Origin: Flavobacterium selenitireducens
Lineage (GTDB): Bacteria; Bacteroidota; Bacteroidia; Flavobacteriales; Flavobacteriaceae
Assembly: GCF_014748335.1 (NCBI RefSeq)
Contig: NZ_JAAVIY010000005.1
Location: 1 to 64,000 of the forward strand
Reading direction: 5' to 3'
DNA length: 64,000 nucleotides
Shown here: in pieces, positions 46,049-56,209 of the stretch
Position numbering within the stretch: position 1 is the first letter of the stretch
Layout: each line of letters starts with the position of its first letter
The notes under the pieces: model-generated
Told to the model about the DNA's origin: nothing
The model's input: the letters and a program-made list of their open reading frames with translations, nothing else
Database searches by the model: none
Program-made: the position numbers and the translations under genes

Positions 46049-47002
46049 ATGTCTGACGTAGCCGCCATCCAAAATCTCGTAGAAAAACGCAACCTGCTCA
46101 AAAGGGAAATCTCCAAAATCATCGTGGGTCAGGAAGAGGTCGTCGATCAAATCCTGCTCGCCATATTTTCCGGAGGCCACGCGCTTTTGGTGGGAGTGCC
46201 GGGATTGGCAAAAACGCTAATGGTCAATACGATCGCCCAGGCATTGGGATTGGATTTCAAGCGCATACAGTTTACGCCCGATCTGATGCCGTCCGATATT
46301 TTGGGAAGCGAAATCCTCGACGAAAACCGCAACTTCAAATTCATAAAAGGCCCGATATTTTCGAATATCATCCTCGCAGACGAAATCAACCGTACGCCGC
46401 CAAAAACGCAGGCGGCCTTGCTTGAGGCGATGCAGGAGCGCGCTGTGACGATCGCGGGCGAAAACCACAAATTGTCGCTTCCGTATTTCGTTTTGGCGAC
46501 TCAAAACCCAATCGAACAGGAAGGGACGTATCCGTTGCCGGAAGCCCAGCTCGATCGTTTCATGTTTTCGATAAAGCTCGATTATCCGAGTTTCGCTGAA
46601 GAAGTCCAGGTCGTAAAGGCGACGACATCTGACGAAAAACCTACCGTGAATTCGCTGTTTTCGGATGCGGAAATCATTGACTTCCAACATTTGATCCGTC
46701 GCGTTCCGGTTGCCGACAACGTCATCGAATACGCCGTGACGTTAGTATCCAAAACCCGTCCGGACAATCAACTCGCCACGGAGTTCGTAAAAAATTACAT
46801 CGATTGGGGAGCAGGCCCGCGCGCCTCGCAAAACCTGATCCTGGCTGCGAAGGCCCATGCCGCATTCAATGGTAAATATTCTCCCGATATCGAAGACGTA
46901 AAGGCGGTCGCCACCGGAATTTTGCGCCATCGCGTCGTGAAAAACTACAAAGCCGACGCCGAAAATATCGCCATAGAAAAAATCATTTCTTCCCTGTTCT
47001 GA
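46049..47002 (+). CDS. MoxR-family AAA+ ATPase (317 aa)
   Basis: Chaperone-like ATPase. Walker A GVPGLAKT (about residue 49), Walker B ILADEINR (about 107) and the MoxR-typical [22 protein letters not shown] are all present. ATG 46049 (MSDVAAI) is chosen; upstream in-frame codons back to 45989 are not MoxR-like. Length is normal. MoxR genes usually precede DUF58 and von Willebrand A genes; here the next gene is on the opposite strand, so it stands alone behind the foldase operon (87 nt gap, no terminator seen). Its 3' end overlaps the convergent gene by 20 bp. Confidence 0.92.
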   Translation: MSDVAAIQNLVEKRNLLKREISKIIVGQEEVVDQILLAIFSGGHALLVGVPGLAKTLMVNTIAQALGLDFKRIQFTPDLMPSDILGSEILDENRNFKFIKGPIFSNIILADEINRTPPKTQAALLEAMQERAVTIAGENHKLSLPYFVLATQNPIEQEGTYPLPEAQLDRFMFSIKLDYPSFAEEVQVVKATTSDEKPTVNSLFSDAEIIDFQHLIRRVPVADNVIEYAVTLVSKTRPDNQLATEFVKNYIDWGAGPRASQNLILAAKAHAAFNGKYSPDIEDVKAVATGILRHRVVKNYKADAENIAIEKIISSLF

Positions 47003-48125
47003 TTTTTTGTTCGAGTTCGCGGTCGTAAAAGAACAGGAATGCGCTGCCCATCATATCTTGGGCGATATCTGAAGTATTGTCGACAGTAAGCACCAATTCG
47101 TACTCGTGGTCGCCGTAAAGCCAAATTCCCTTTTCGGAAACGAAATCCTCCACTTTTTCAAGGCCGATCCTGTTTTTGTGATTGATCATCCTGCTGGTGA
47201 AAATCGTTTGCCGTTCGGTTTTGTCGACAAGCGCAATCGAGGTCGCGAACGGATGGACGTGAATGGCCGCCGCATGTAGCCTCAGGCTGTCTTTCAGCTG
47301 CAATTGTGAATTCACCTCGCTTCTGTACGATTTCTTCCCGACGGGAATCACCCAATGTCCCGAAAGTTTTTCCCCATGGCCATTGTCATACGTATGGTTT
47401 TTGGTTTCGACCGGAATGCAACTGTTGGCCGCCGGGTCGAGTGGTTCCTTATATGGATTTTTCTGGTCGAACGGCAACATGATAAAAATGGTTCGGCTCA
47501 TCAGCGGTTTTAGTTGTCCGTCGTGCTGGCCGTAGTCGATCGCGACTTCGTGTTTGATCCAGCGGTGCTCGTCCTTGAGGTTGTGGTTCAGGGATTCGGT
47601 GGTAACCATCAGCAAATCGTTTCCCCTCATCGGGATGCCGTAACCTTTTGGCAAATGAAAATTCTCTATTCCGTGCGAAAGCGAAGTCATCCTTGGATAG
47701 TGCTTGCCGATTCGGTCCGACAATCCGAAACCACCGAAATATTTCGCATCGTTGAAATCGATGTTGGTGTGGCAGATGAAATCGTCCGAAAGACGTTCCC
47801 GCGTTTTGGCGTCTACGGCTTTCACTTCAAAACCCGTGATCCAGATCAATGACGAATCGGGCGAAAGCTGTACGTAATTTGAGGCTTTCGGGCCTTCCAT
47901 CGACTTGTAGATCCCGTCGATGAGCAATGTCGGGGAAAGCATTTTGAAAGTTTTCCGGTCGTCGCCGATTTTCCATTGATTGTCGACGAGCCCGGTGCGA
48001 TGCAGGAATTCCGTTTTGACTATGGCTTTGTGGCGGTTGCTCAACGTGGAATAGCCGATCGCGGCGGCCATGCAAGCAAGGACAAATGCACCGCCGATTA
48101 TTTTGTATACCTTTGATTTTGCCAT
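46983..48125 (-). CDS. Membrane-anchored protein resembling copper type II monooxygenases (PHM-like), 380 aa
   Basis: An N-terminal membrane anchor or signal (residues 8-27) is followed by a ~350-residue soluble domain. Several segments resemble, from memory, peptidylglycine alpha-hydroxylating monooxygenase: [11 protein letters not shown] (about 156; PHM LPKGVGF), HVHPF (about 287; PHM HTH copper ligands) and a late [13 protein letters not shown] (about 356; PHM DEM with its Met ligand). The first-site HH pair appears as CH (ICHTNID). Inferred: a two-domain copper-monooxygenase fold, possibly with an altered or absent first copper site. It could instead be a non-enzymatic relative. Transcribed leftward from a promoter inside the divergent acyltransferase gene. 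Confidence 0.6.
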   Translation of the reverse strand: MAKSKVYKIIGGAFVLACMAAAIGYSTLSNRHKAIVKTEFLHRTGLVDNQWKIGDDRKTFKMLSPTLLIDGIYKSMEGPKASNYVQLSPDSSLIWITGFEVKAVDAKTRERLSDDFICHTNIDFNDAKYFGGFGLSDRIGKHYPRMTSLSHGIENFHLPKGYGIPMRGNDLLMVTTESLNHNLKDEHRWIKHEVAIDYGQHDGQLKPLMSRTIFIMLPFDQKNPYKEPLDPAANSCIPVETKNHTYDNGHGEKLSGHWVIPVGKKSYRSEVNSQLQLKDSLRLHAAAIHVHPFATSIALVDKTERQTIFTSRMINHKNRIGLEKVEDFVSEKGIWLYGDHEYELVLTVDNTSDIAQDMMGSAFLFFYDRELEQKIRTGKK

Positions 48126-48130
48126 GATTG

Positions 48131-48138
48131 CAAACTTA
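48131..48138 (-). promoter_or_regulatory. -7 box TAAGTTTG, 5 nt before an ATG
   Basis: Perfect TAnnTTTG on the minus strand. The box ends 5 nt before the ATG at 48125, so the transcript would start at or within a few nt of the start codon. The nearest TTG on that strand is 24 nt upstream, a longer spacing than usual. Confidence 0.5.
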
Positions 48139-48145
48139 CGAATTT

Positions 48146-49279
48146 ATGGGTCGGACACATCCGCAATTGAGCGATAGGATTTTCGGGCTTGACTTTATGC
48201 GGGCGACTGCCATTTCCATGGTGTTGTTGGGCCACCTGACCTGGATCCTTCCAAAGAGTTTCGATACCGTCAACATGCTGTTTTCGCTGCTCGGCTTTGT
48301 CGGTGTCGAGGTTTTTTTCGTGCTCAGCGGATTTCTCATCGGCAGGATCATGTTCCGCTCGTTTGAAGATCCGGATTTCAACTTCGTCTCGGTACGCCGA
48401 TTTTTAAAAAGGCGCTGGTATCGCACGCTCCCGAATTATTTCCTGATTCTTTGCGTCAATATCGTCATAGCCTTGGGAATCGTCGGCTACGAGATCGACG
48501 GCATCTGGGAGTATTTTTTCTTTCTCCAGAACTTCGGTAATCGCATGCCGGTGTTTTTCCCGGAATCGTGGAGCCTTTCGATTGAGGAATTCGCTTACGT
48601 AATATTGCCGTTTGCTTTGCTTGCGTCCGTCGCTTTTTTCAAACGCCTGAACAGGAGCAGCGTTTTTCTGGCGACCGTCCTGGTTTTGTACGTTGTTTTT
48701 ATCGGAACGAAAATGGTGTACGCCATCAATACGAACCATACAACCCTCACTGAATGGAGCCTTTATCTCAAAGGTGTCGTAATTTACCGCATAGACGCTA
48801 TCCTGACCGGCGTTATCGCAAGCTGGATCGCCATCAACAAATCCCGTATTTGGCGAAAGACACAATGGCTCGCCGCATTCATCGCGGTGTTCAGTGCCAT
48901 GTTTTTGCTTTTCGGCGCCTCGATTTTAGGAATTGGCGTGGGCGAACACCCTTTTTTCTGGAATGTCCTTTTTTTGCCGCTGCTTTCTTTTTCTATAGGC
49001 GGAATGTTGCCGCTGTTATCCTCTTGGCGCAAACGGCCTTACGGAGTTGGGCGAGCGATCACGGGAATCAGCAAGATTTCGTATGCGATGTATCTCGTTC
49101 ACTATGGCGTCGTCATGCAGCTTTTGCACCACTTTTTCTTGAGTGATTGGGGATGGACAGCGACAGCCGCTGTATATTTTACCCTTACGGTCCTGATTAG
49201 TTTTGCGCTCTATCGATTGTTCGAAAAACCCATCATGGATTTGCGCGATATCCGCAGCGAAATCGATTTCAGGAGTTAA
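48146..49279 (+). CDS. Membrane-bound acyltransferase 3 family protein (377 aa)
   Basis: OafA/YrhL-type integral membrane acyltransferase, probably O-acetylating a cell-surface glycan. Seen: LDFMRATAISMVLLGH with the conserved His, VEVFFVLSGFLIGR, SLSIEEFAYV and about ten hydrophobic segments. ATG 48146 (MGRTHPQ) is chosen; the frame extends to a TTG at 48128. Only 20 bp separate it from the divergent gene. Acceptor and acyl donor cannot be read from sequence. Confidence 0.88.
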   Translation: MGRTHPQLSDRIFGLDFMRATAISMVLLGHLTWILPKSFDTVNMLFSLLGFVGVEVFFVLSGFLIGRIMFRSFEDPDFNFVSVRRFLKRRWYRTLPNYFLILCVNIVIALGIVGYEIDGIWEYFFFLQNFGNRMPVFFPESWSLSIEEFAYVILPFALLASVAFFKRLNRSSVFLATVLVLYVVFIGTKMVYAINTNHTTLTEWSLYLKGVVIYRIDAILTGVIASWIAINKSRIWRKTQWLAAFIAVFSAMFLLFGASILGIGVGEHPFFWNVLFLPLLSFSIGGMLPLLSSWRKRPYGVGRAITGISKISYAMYLVHYGVVMQLLHHFFLSDWGWTATAAVYFTLTVLISFALYRLFEKPIMDLRDIRSEIDFRS

Positions 49280-49491
49280 TTTAGAATCATTCCAAGTGTA
49301 TTGGCCAATGCCCTCGAGCAGGCCGTTTTTCCGAATCGGCAATAAATTCATTTTAAATTAACAAATCGGTAAAATTTTTAGAGTGATTCCGTTTTTGTGT
49401 AATTAAATTCAGTGTTTCGTGATTATTGGAAATAATAATATCCCGATTTGTTCATTTTATTAAAAATATTTCAGCTATGAGGCGAATTGCG

Positions 49492-49499
49492 TAAATTTG
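49492..49499 (+). promoter_or_regulatory. -7 box of the aconitase gene (TAAATTTG)
   Basis: Perfect TAnnTTTG 27 nt before the ATG. TTTC rather than TTG stands at the -33 position (about 49469-49472). Confidence 0.6.
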
Positions 49500-49526
49500 C
49501 AGCACACAAATTAACAAACCAACAAT

Positions 49527-51788
49527 ATGGCTTTTGATATTGAAATGATCAGAAAGGTGTATGCCAATATGCCCGGCCGCGTCGACAAGGCTAGAGAGAT
49601 CGTGGGTCGCCCGCTTACCCTTTCCGAAAAGATTTTATACAACCATCTTTGGGAAGGAATGCCTTCGAAGGCGTTTACCAGAGGAAAGGATTACGTAGAC
49701 TTCGCACCGGATCGCGTCGCGTGCCAGGATGCTACGGCCCAGATGGCACTTTTGCAGTTCATGCATGCCGGCAAAAACAAGGTTGCGGTTCCAACTACGG
49801 TTCACTGCGACCACCTTATACAGGCAAAAGTTGATGCGAAGACAGATTTGGCACGCGCCAAGCAACAGTCGAACGAAGTGTTTGACTTTCTGTCTTCCAT
49901 TTCCAACAAATATGGCATCGGGTTCTGGAAGCCCGGAGCAGGTATCATCCACCAAGTGGTGCTTGAGAATTACGCATTCCCTGGCGGTATGATGATCGGG
50001 ACGGATTCCCACACGGTCAACGCCGGTGGTCTCGGAATGGTCGCCATTGGAGTAGGAGGCGCCGATGCTGTCGACGTAATGTCCGGGATGGCTTGGGAAT
50101 TGAAGTTCCCGAAACTTATCGGTGTTCATTTGACGGGAAAACTTTCCGGATGGACCGCTCCGAAAGACGTCATCCTTAAAGTGGCCGGAATCCTTACGGT
50201 TAAGGGAGGAACCGGCGCCATCGTCGAATATTTCGGCGAAGGTGCGAAAGCCATGTCGTGTACCGGAAAGGGAACGATCTGTAATATGGGTGCTGAAATC
50301 GGCGCCACGACGTCTACTTTCGGATATGACGAATCGATGGATCGCTACCTGCGTTCTACCGGTCGCGCCGATGTAGCCGATGCCGCAAACGAAATCGCCG
50401 ACTACCTTACGGCCGATGCTGAAGTTTATGCAAACCCGGAGCAGTATTTCGACCAGGTAATCGAGATCAACCTTTCCGAACTCGAGCCTCACCTGAACGG
50501 GCCGTTTACACCGGATCTTGCCACGCCTATTTCCAAAATGAAAGAAGAGGCGCTCAAGAACGATTGGCCCCTTCAAATCCAGGTTGGGCTTATAGGATCG
50601 TGTACGAATTCATCTTACGAAGACATCGCACGTTCCGCTTCACTCGCCAAACAAGTCGCCGATAAAAAGTTGAAGACCAAAGCACAATTTACCATCACGC
50701 CGGGTTCCGAACAAGTGCGTTATACGATTGAGCGCGACGGTTTCATCGACACTTTCGACAAGATTGGTGCGACTGTTTTCGCCAACGCCTGTGGCCCGTG
50801 TATCGGGATGTGGGACCGCGAAGGTGCAGAAAAGGAAGAGCGCAACACGATCGTGCACTCATTCAACCGTAACTTCTCCAAGCGTGCCGACGGTAACCCG
50901 AACACTTTGGCGTTCGTAGGTTCTCCGGAATTGGTAACGGCTTTGGCCATCGCAGGGGATTTGAGCTTTAACCCATTGACCGACACTTTGATCAACGAAG
51001 ACGGGATGGAAGTCCGTTTGGACGAGCCATCCGGAGATGAATTGCCACCGAGTGGTTTTGCCGTTGAAGACGCCGGTTATCAGGCTCCGGCCGAGGACGG
51101 TTCCGGCGTGAAAGTCGCGGTTAGCCCGACATCTGAGCGTTTGCAGCTTCTCGCGCCTTTCGAGGCTTGGGACGGAAAAAACATTACCGGTGCCCGATTG
51201 CTGATCAAAGCGTTTGGAAAATGTACTACTGACCATATTTCGATGGCCGGGCCATGGTTGCGCTTCCGCGGACATTTGGACAACATTTCCAACAACATGC
51301 TGATTGGGGCGATCAACGCCTATAACATGAAGGCCAATTCGGTCAAGAATGAAATCAGCGGGCAATACGACGCCGTTCCGGCCGTTCAGCGCGATTACAA
51401 GGCGCACGGAATTCCGTCGATTGTCGTAGGCGACCATAACTATGGCGAAGGTTCATCTCGTGAACACGCTGCAATGGAGCCCCGTTTCCTTGGCGTGAAA
51501 GCCGTTTTGGTGAAATCGTTCGCGCGTATCCACGAGACCAACCTGAAAAAACAGGGAATGCTCGCGCTCACGTTTGCCAACGAAGCCGATTACGATCTGA
51601 TCCAGGAAGGCGATACGATCAACTTCCTTGATTTGACCGAGTTCGCTCCTGGCAAACAACTGACTTTGGAATTCGTCCACAAGGACGGTTCAAAGGACAT
51701 CATCATGACCAACCACACGTACAACGAAGGCCAGATCGGCTGGTTCGTCGCGGGTTCAGCGTTGAATTTGATCGCGGCCGAAGCCTGA
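49527..51788 (+). CDS. acn: Aconitate hydratase, mitochondrial type (753 aa)
   Basis: TCA-cycle enzyme interconverting citrate and isocitrate through a [4Fe-4S] cluster. Cluster Cys are in SCTNSSYED (about 357) and ACGPCIGMW (about 421 and 424). Substrate motifs GTDSHT and the C-terminal swivel-domain [15 protein letters not shown] are present. Length and sequence match the eukaryotic mitochondrial/bacterial AcnA-like group rather than AcnB. Monocistronic with its own promoter and terminator. Confidence 0.96.
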   Translation: MAFDIEMIRKVYANMPGRVDKAREIVGRPLTLSEKILYNHLWEGMPSKAFTRGKDYVDFAPDRVACQDATAQMALLQFMHAGKNKVAVPTTVHCDHLIQAKVDAKTDLARAKQQSNEVFDFLSSISNKYGIGFWKPGAGIIHQVVLENYAFPGGMMIGTDSHTVNAGGLGMVAIGVGGADAVDVMSGMAWELKFPKLIGVHLTGKLSGWTAPKDVILKVAGILTVKGGTGAIVEYFGEGAKAMSCTGKGTICNMGAEIGATTSTFGYDESMDRYLRSTGRADVADAANEIADYLTADAEVYANPEQYFDQVIEINLSELEPHLNGPFTPDLATPISKMKEEALKNDWPLQIQVGLIGSCTNSSYEDIARSASLAKQVADKKLKTKAQFTITPGSEQVRYTIERDGFIDTFDKIGATVFANACGPCIGMWDREGAEKEERNTIVHSFNRNFSKRADGNPNTLAFVGSPELVTALAIAGDLSFNPLTDTLINEDGMEVRLDEPSGDELPPSGFAVEDAGYQAPAEDGSGVKVAVSPTSERLQLLAPFEAWDGKNITGARLLIKAFGKCTTDHISMAGPWLRFRGHLDNISNNMLIGAINAYNMKANSVKNEISGQYDAVPAVQRDYKAHGIPSIVVGDHNYGEGSSREHAAMEPRFLGVKAVLVKSFARIHETNLKKQGMLALTFANEADYDLIQEGDTINFLDLTEFAPGKQLTLEFVHKDGSKDIIMTNHTYNEGQIGWFVAGSALNLIAAEA

Positions 51789-51813
51789 TCGAAAATTGAA
51801 TTCCAATACAAAA

Positions 51814-51839
51814 GTCTCTCACCATGGGAGGCTTTTTTT
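51814..51839 (+). terminator. Rho-independent terminator of acn
   Basis: GTCTCTC pairs with GGGAGGC (two G-U pairs) around a five-base loop, followed by seven T. Confidence 0.75.
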
Positions 51840-51981
51840 ATGCCGCAATTTGTCTTCGGAAACCTTGTTACAATTTTTTTGAGATTGTAAAAAATGTAAC
51901 ACTATTCGTAAAATTCTTTTCTGGGAGAACAATGTTACAGCCAGCGCCGGATCGTTGTGTGGAACATATACCGAAGGGAAA

Positions 51982-52638
51982 TCACTTTTTGGTTTTGGAA
52001 AGCACCATCGTCACGAAATGCCGTTTGATGTGATGGCCCATCTTGCTCATCACATCCTCGTATTGACGGTCGATGCGCGAGAGCGTAAAGTTGGTTTGGC
52101 CCAACAGCTTTTCAATGTCATCAGGCATGTAGAGCCGGAACACGAATCCGGTAAACGCCAATTGTTCCATCGAATCCTTTTCTGCAAACGTCAGGCAAAA
52201 AATTCCTCCGGGCTTGAGGACTCGGTTTATTTCGTTGAGCATTTTCACGACGTCGGGCCAGAAATACAGGGTATTTGCACTAAAAGCTTTGTCGAAGTGA
52301 TCGTCGACAGCCGGGATTGCAACGCCGTCGTAAAGCGAAAAATGCACATTGTCGGCCCGATCTGGGTTAAGCCGTTTCGCTTCCGAATGCATGGTTTCGG
52401 AAATCTCAAAACCTTCGTACCAAATTCCCTCGGCAATAGAAAGCAGTTCGTTCAGATGTCCGCAATTGCCGTGGCCCAATTCCATAACCGAGTCGTTTGC
52501 GGAAAGGTTGAGATTGGCAATCGAATTTCGCGTCATCCCAATATTGGTCTCGTTCATGTTTTCAGCCAGGTAAATGCCGAATTCGCCCTCGGGATGGCTC
52601 AGTTGTGTGGCAAGATGCCGTAATTCGTCCTGATTCAT
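51982..52638 (-). CDS. Class I SAM-dependent methyltransferase (218 aa)
   Basis: Rossmann-type methyltransferase: motif I VMELGHGNCGH (about residue 51), an acidic residue closing beta-2 (EGFEIS), and NRVLKPGGIFCLTF as the post-I signature of the Methyltransf_11 family. Substrate unknown. Last gene of a leftward operon; its ATG overlaps the stop of the metallophosphoesterase gene by 4 nt (ATGA). Confidence 0.85.
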   Translation of the reverse strand: MNQDELRHLATQLSHPEGEFGIYLAENMNETNIGMTRNSIANLNLSANDSVMELGHGNCGHLNELLSIAEGIWYEGFEISETMHSEAKRLNPDRADNVHFSLYDGVAIPAVDDHFDKAFSANTLYFWPDVVKMLNEINRVLKPGGIFCLTFAEKDSMEQLAFTGFVFRLYMPDDIEKLLGQTNFTLSRIDRQYEDVMSKMGHHIKRHFVTMVLSKTKK

Positions 52639-53363
52639 GAGCTGAATTCGATGGTTTCGTTTTTCACATTTCCGTTTTCAAGCGTGATGAGCCGGTATCC
52701 GAAATAGTCCGAATGGGCGTCAAGTTCCTGGGTTCCCTTCCTGACCTGATACGAAACGGCCGGAGTCGTGTATTGCGATATCGCCCCTGATCCCGTTTCG
52801 TCCTGGCAATGGTAATGTCCGCAAAAAATAAATACCTCGTGTTGCTGATTCTCGAGCAGCGAACGCACGGCGTCACGGTTCTGCAACGGATATTTCCTGT
52901 CGACGTAACTGTCGACTTCGTAAATCGGATGATGGATAAACAACAGGATTTTCGACTGGTTGCCTTCCAATTTCTCGCCGAGCCAGTGCAGTTGCGGTTC
53001 GCTGATCGCGTCGGTCGACGAATCGAGGAACAGGTACAGGAAATTCCCGTCAGAAGAACTGTAATACAATTCCGCTGAATCAGGATGTTCAGGGTTGGCA
53101 AAGTGAGGCAGTAATGCCGAAGTGAGATCGTGATTTCCAGGAATAATCGAAACGTCTCCGTCGAAACGTCTCAACGACTCGAAAAATTCAGGATACGAGC
53201 CGGGCTCGCCAATGTCACCTCCTATGACGATGGCGTCCAGTTGGCGCGAGCGGACGTCTTCAAGTATGATATTCCAGTGCTTTTCCTGATCGGTTGTCAC
53301 GGGAAGTTTTTCAGAGAGATGGGTGTCGGTAATAAAAGCAATCGTTTTTTTCATACGGATCAT
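52635..53363 (-). CDS. Calcineurin-like metallophosphoesterase (242 aa)
   Basis: Binuclear metal phosphoesterase. All signature motifs are visible in order: DTHLSE (D-x-H), GGDIGEPG (GD), GNHD, HHP and GHYH. Similar in layout to Icc/CpdA cyclic-nucleotide phosphodiesterases, but substrate is not assignable. ATG 53363 gives an ATGA overlap with the upstream gene, matching the spacing at the next junction; ATG 53354 (MKKTIAF) is an alternative. Confidence 0.88.
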   Translation of the reverse strand: MIRMKKTIAFITDTHLSEKLPVTTDQEKHWNIILEDVRSRQLDAIVIGGDIGEPGSYPEFFESLRRFDGDVSIIPGNHDLTSALLPHFANPEHPDSAELYYSSSDGNFLYLFLDSSTDAISEPQLHWLGEKLEGNQSKILLFIHHPIYEVDSYVDRKYPLQNRDAVRSLLENQQHEVFIFCGHYHCQDETGSGAISQYTTPAVSYQVRKGTQELDAHSDYFGYRLITLENGNVKNETIEFSS

Positions 53364-54094
53364 TTTCCTAAAGATAACGCATTTGGCGACAAGGATTTCA
53401 CCAGCAATGCATTTTCGATTCCCGCCGCGCTGGCAGTATTGTTGAAATAAATAAACACTGTTTTCGCCGTTGCCGCCTGTGCCAGGAATCGCATCAAATC
53501 GTCTTTTGCGTAACTCGAATAGAACAATTTGGGTGTTCCGTGAAGCCGGATGTAGGCAATGTCGCGGGTAATGATTACGTCATCCGGCAACCCGGGATAA
53601 CTTGGTGTGCAGAATGCGGTATTGTTTTTTTCCAGGGCGTCGCTCACGTCGTCCCGCCACCAACTCTTATGACGGAACTCGACGACGTTAGGCAAGGCGG
53701 GATCGAGATTGGAAAGGATAAGTTCCAGTCGCTGTTCGGAATACGAAAACGAAGGCGGCAATTGGAACAGCAGCGCTCCCAGTTTCTCCTGAAGCCCGGC
53801 CTGGCAAACCTCATAAAATTGTCGGATTTCCTCGCTGCAATTTTCGAAACGCTTGATGTGTGTGATCAATTTAGGTGCTTTTACCGCATATGTGAAACCT
53901 TCCGGACTTTTGGAATTCCAGCCTTGCATCGTTTTCAACGTCGGGAATTTGTAAAATGTGGCGTTGATCTCAAAAGTGTTGAAGTGCGCGCAATAGAAGG
54001 CGAACCATTCTTTTGAGGCCAAGGTTTCAGGGTAGAAGATGCCTTTCCATTTGCCGTTGTAAAATGCCGAAGTTCCGATTAGCAGCTTGTCCAT
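53360..54094 (-). CDS. DUF72 (YecE-like) protein (244 aa)
   Basis: TIM-barrel-like protein of the DUF72 family: LLIGTSAFYNGKWKGIFYPE at the start, FNTFEINATFYKFP, and VEFRHKSWW are typical. Biochemical role unknown for the family. ATG 54094 is chosen because the motif starts there; the frame extends to 54175 without family-like sequence. First gene of the DUF72-phosphoesterase-methyltransferase operon. Confidence 0.88.
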   Translation of the reverse strand: MDKLLIGTSAFYNGKWKGIFYPETLASKEWFAFYCAHFNTFEINATFYKFPTLKTMQGWNSKSPEGFTYAVKAPKLITHIKRFENCSEEIRQFYEVCQAGLQEKLGALLFQLPPSFSYSEQRLELILSNLDPALPNVVEFRHKSWWRDDVSDALEKNNTAFCTPSYPGLPDDVIITRDIAYIRLHGTPKLFYSSYAKDDLMRFLAQAATAKTVFIYFNNTASAAGIENALLVKSLSPNALSLGK

Positions 54095-54272
54095 GTCGTA
54101 AAAGTAATCAAGGTGGCGCATTCTGGCTTGCAGGTTTTTGGCGCGATGTTGTAGTTTTTTATGCCGATGTCCCAAATTTTTGCCGTGTATGTTTTCTGGA
54201 TTAGTTTGCTATCTTTATCCGAACTCGCCCGGCCAAATCAACGGTGCGCGCGGCCGATAAACCAACCAACCA

Positions 54273-55685
54273 ATGCAAGAACAAGAACAGGAACATTTCA
54301 AACGCGAACTCGGACTGCTGGACGGGACGATGCTCGTGGTAGGATCGATGATCGGGTCCGGAATTTTTATCGTAAGCTCAGATATGGTGCGCCAGGTGGG
54401 ATCGGCTCCGTGGCTGCTGCTGATTTGGGCGCTGACGGGACTGATAACCGTGGTTGCCGCCGTCAGTTATGGCGAACTTAGCGCCATGTTTCCGAAAGCA
54501 GGCGGGCAATATGTTTATTTAAAAGAAGCGTATGGCAAGCTTACGGCATTTTTATACGGATGGAGTTTTTTCGCCGTAATACAAACCGGGACGATCGCCG
54601 CGGTAGGTGTCGCATTTTCCAAGTTCGCCGCCTATATTTTCGAACCGTTCAGCGAGAACAACATTTTGTTGGAGGCCGGATCCTTCCGGCTCAGCGCCGC
54701 ACAGATCGTATCGATCATCACCATTGTGCTTTTGAGCTACATCAACAGCCGGGGCGTCAAGAATGGCAAAATATTGCAAACGGTGCTGACGATCATCAAG
54801 ATTCTCTCACTCGCCGGGCTCATCATCTTCGGATTGTTGCTGGCCGCCAAAGCCGAAACATGGGATGCGAACTTTTCCGGCGGATGGTTTACCCAATCGC
54901 TTGACGCCGATAGTGGAATTTGGTCACCCGTGAGCGGAACGGCCCTGATGGGCGCGATTTCAGCCGCGATGGTGGGTTCGCTTTTTTCGAGCGATGCCTG
55001 GAACGGCGTCACTTTCATCGCCGCTGAGATCAAAAATCCCCAGCGCAATGTCGGGTTAAGCCTTTTCCTGGGAACCCTGACCGTCAGTGTGATTTATTTT
55101 CTGGCCAACGTGATGTATCTCGCGGTGGTTCCGTTGCAGCAAATCGCCACAGCTCCTTCCGATCGTGTCGCGGTCGTGGCCTCGGAATATATCTTCGGTG
55201 ACATCGGCACATACATCATCGCGGTCATGATCATGATTTCTACTTTTGCCTGCAATAATGGCCTCATCATGGCGGGAGCCCGTGTTTATTATACAATGGC
55301 CAAGGACGGATTGTTCCTCAGGAAAGCGGCACATCTCAACGCACACAGCGTTCCTGCCTGGGCGCTTTGGGTGCAATGCATTTGGGCGTCGGCGCTTTGC
55401 CTCACCGGAAAATATGGTGATTTACTCGACTTTGTGGTCATCATCGTCTTGATTTTCTACATCCTGACCATTTACGGGATTTTTAAATTGCGCCGGTCGA
55501 TGCCGGATGTCGATCGTCCGTACAAAGCCTTCGGTTATCCGGTACTTCCTGCCTTGTACATCGTCGTGGCCACCGCGATTTCGCTTTCGTTATTATGGTT
55601 CAGGACCGATACATGCGGTTGGGGCGTGTTGATCATGCTTATCGGAATTCCGGTCTATTACCTGACCAAACCCAAAACGGCTTAA
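54273..55685 (+). CDS. APC-family amino acid permease (470 aa)
   Basis: Twelve-segment amino acid-polyamine-organocation transporter. VVGSMIGSGIFIVSSDM in the first membrane helix is the substrate-binding GSGIF motif; KAGGQYVYLKEAYG follows helix 2. Closest in feel to the LAT group (light-chain-like exchangers). Substrate not assignable. A near-consensus -7 box TATCTTTA lies at 54210-54217. The next gene starts 3 nt after the stop, so they are cotranscribed. Confidence 0.9.
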   Translation: MQEQEQEHFKRELGLLDGTMLVVGSMIGSGIFIVSSDMVRQVGSAPWLLLIWALTGLITVVAAVSYGELSAMFPKAGGQYVYLKEAYGKLTAFLYGWSFFAVIQTGTIAAVGVAFSKFAAYIFEPFSENNILLEAGSFRLSAAQIVSIITIVLLSYINSRGVKNGKILQTVLTIIKILSLAGLIIFGLLLAAKAETWDANFSGGWFTQSLDADSGIWSPVSGTALMGAISAAMVGSLFSSDAWNGVTFIAAEIKNPQRNVGLSLFLGTLTVSVIYFLANVMYLAVVPLQQIATAPSDRVAVVASEYIFGDIGTYIIAVMIMISTFACNNGLIMAGARVYYTMAKDGLFLRKAAHLNAHSVPAWALWVQCIWASALCLTGKYGDLLDFVVIIVLIFYILTIYGIFKLRRSMPDVDRPYKAFGYPVLPALYIVVATAISLSLLWFRTDTCGWGVLIMLIGIPVYYLTKPKTA

Positions 55686-55688
55686 ACG

Positions 55689-56186
55689 ATGGAAATGGAG
55701 CCGATAATGCCGATCCTGGATATTTTCGGCTTGACGGGCACGATGCCTGCCGAACACGTCCCTGACGATGAATTCAACCTGTTTCTGTTTTCCCTGTTGG
55801 TCATCGGAATCATCGCGATTGGAGTTTGCGTAGCCATCGGGATCGTTCTTACAGTGCTTGGGCTGCTGGTCATTTTCGGCCTGATCTCAATGGGTGCACT
55901 CTCGGCTTCGTTGCTCGTAGGCATCCACCAAAAATCGGTTACGAAAGGTTTCAAGGCATTTGCCGTCATTTTTACGACATCGGCTTCAGGTTTTGCTGGC
56001 GCGATCGTTTTATGGACGCTCAACCGCTTAATGAAATGGTGGACGGACGCCATCGCCGCAGGAACGGGTCTTCTGATCGGTTTGGTCAGCGGATTCCTGA
56101 CGGGTGTCGCGATCGCTTTTGCCATCCAAAAAATCGTTCCCATCCTGAAAAACAGCCTCGATAAACGGAAACGTCATCCGCGCTGA
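55689..56186 (+). CDS. Small multi-spanning membrane protein, unknown function (165 aa)
   Basis: Four or so hydrophobic segments (about residues 29-50, 53-75, 88-107, 122-145), short acidic N-terminus and basic C-terminus (KRKRHPR). No recognised domain. Tight coupling to the permease gene suggests a related or accessory role; that is inference only. ATG 55695 is an alternative start. Confidence 0.7.
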   Translation: MEMEPIMPILDIFGLTGTMPAEHVPDDEFNLFLFSLLVIGIIAIGVCVAIGIVLTVLGLLVIFGLISMGALSASLLVGIHQKSVTKGFKAFAVIFTTSASGFAGAIVLWTLNRLMKWWTDAIAAGTGLLIGLVSGFLTGVAIAFAIQKIVPILKNSLDKRKRHPR

Positions 56187-56209
56187 CCGGAAGAGATGCA
56201 GCACCAATC

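Noticed and set aside
49635..50576. Long leftward open frame (313 codons) inside aconitase
   Set aside because: Antisense to a fully conserved aconitase; composition follows the codon bias of the sense gene and no domain is visible.
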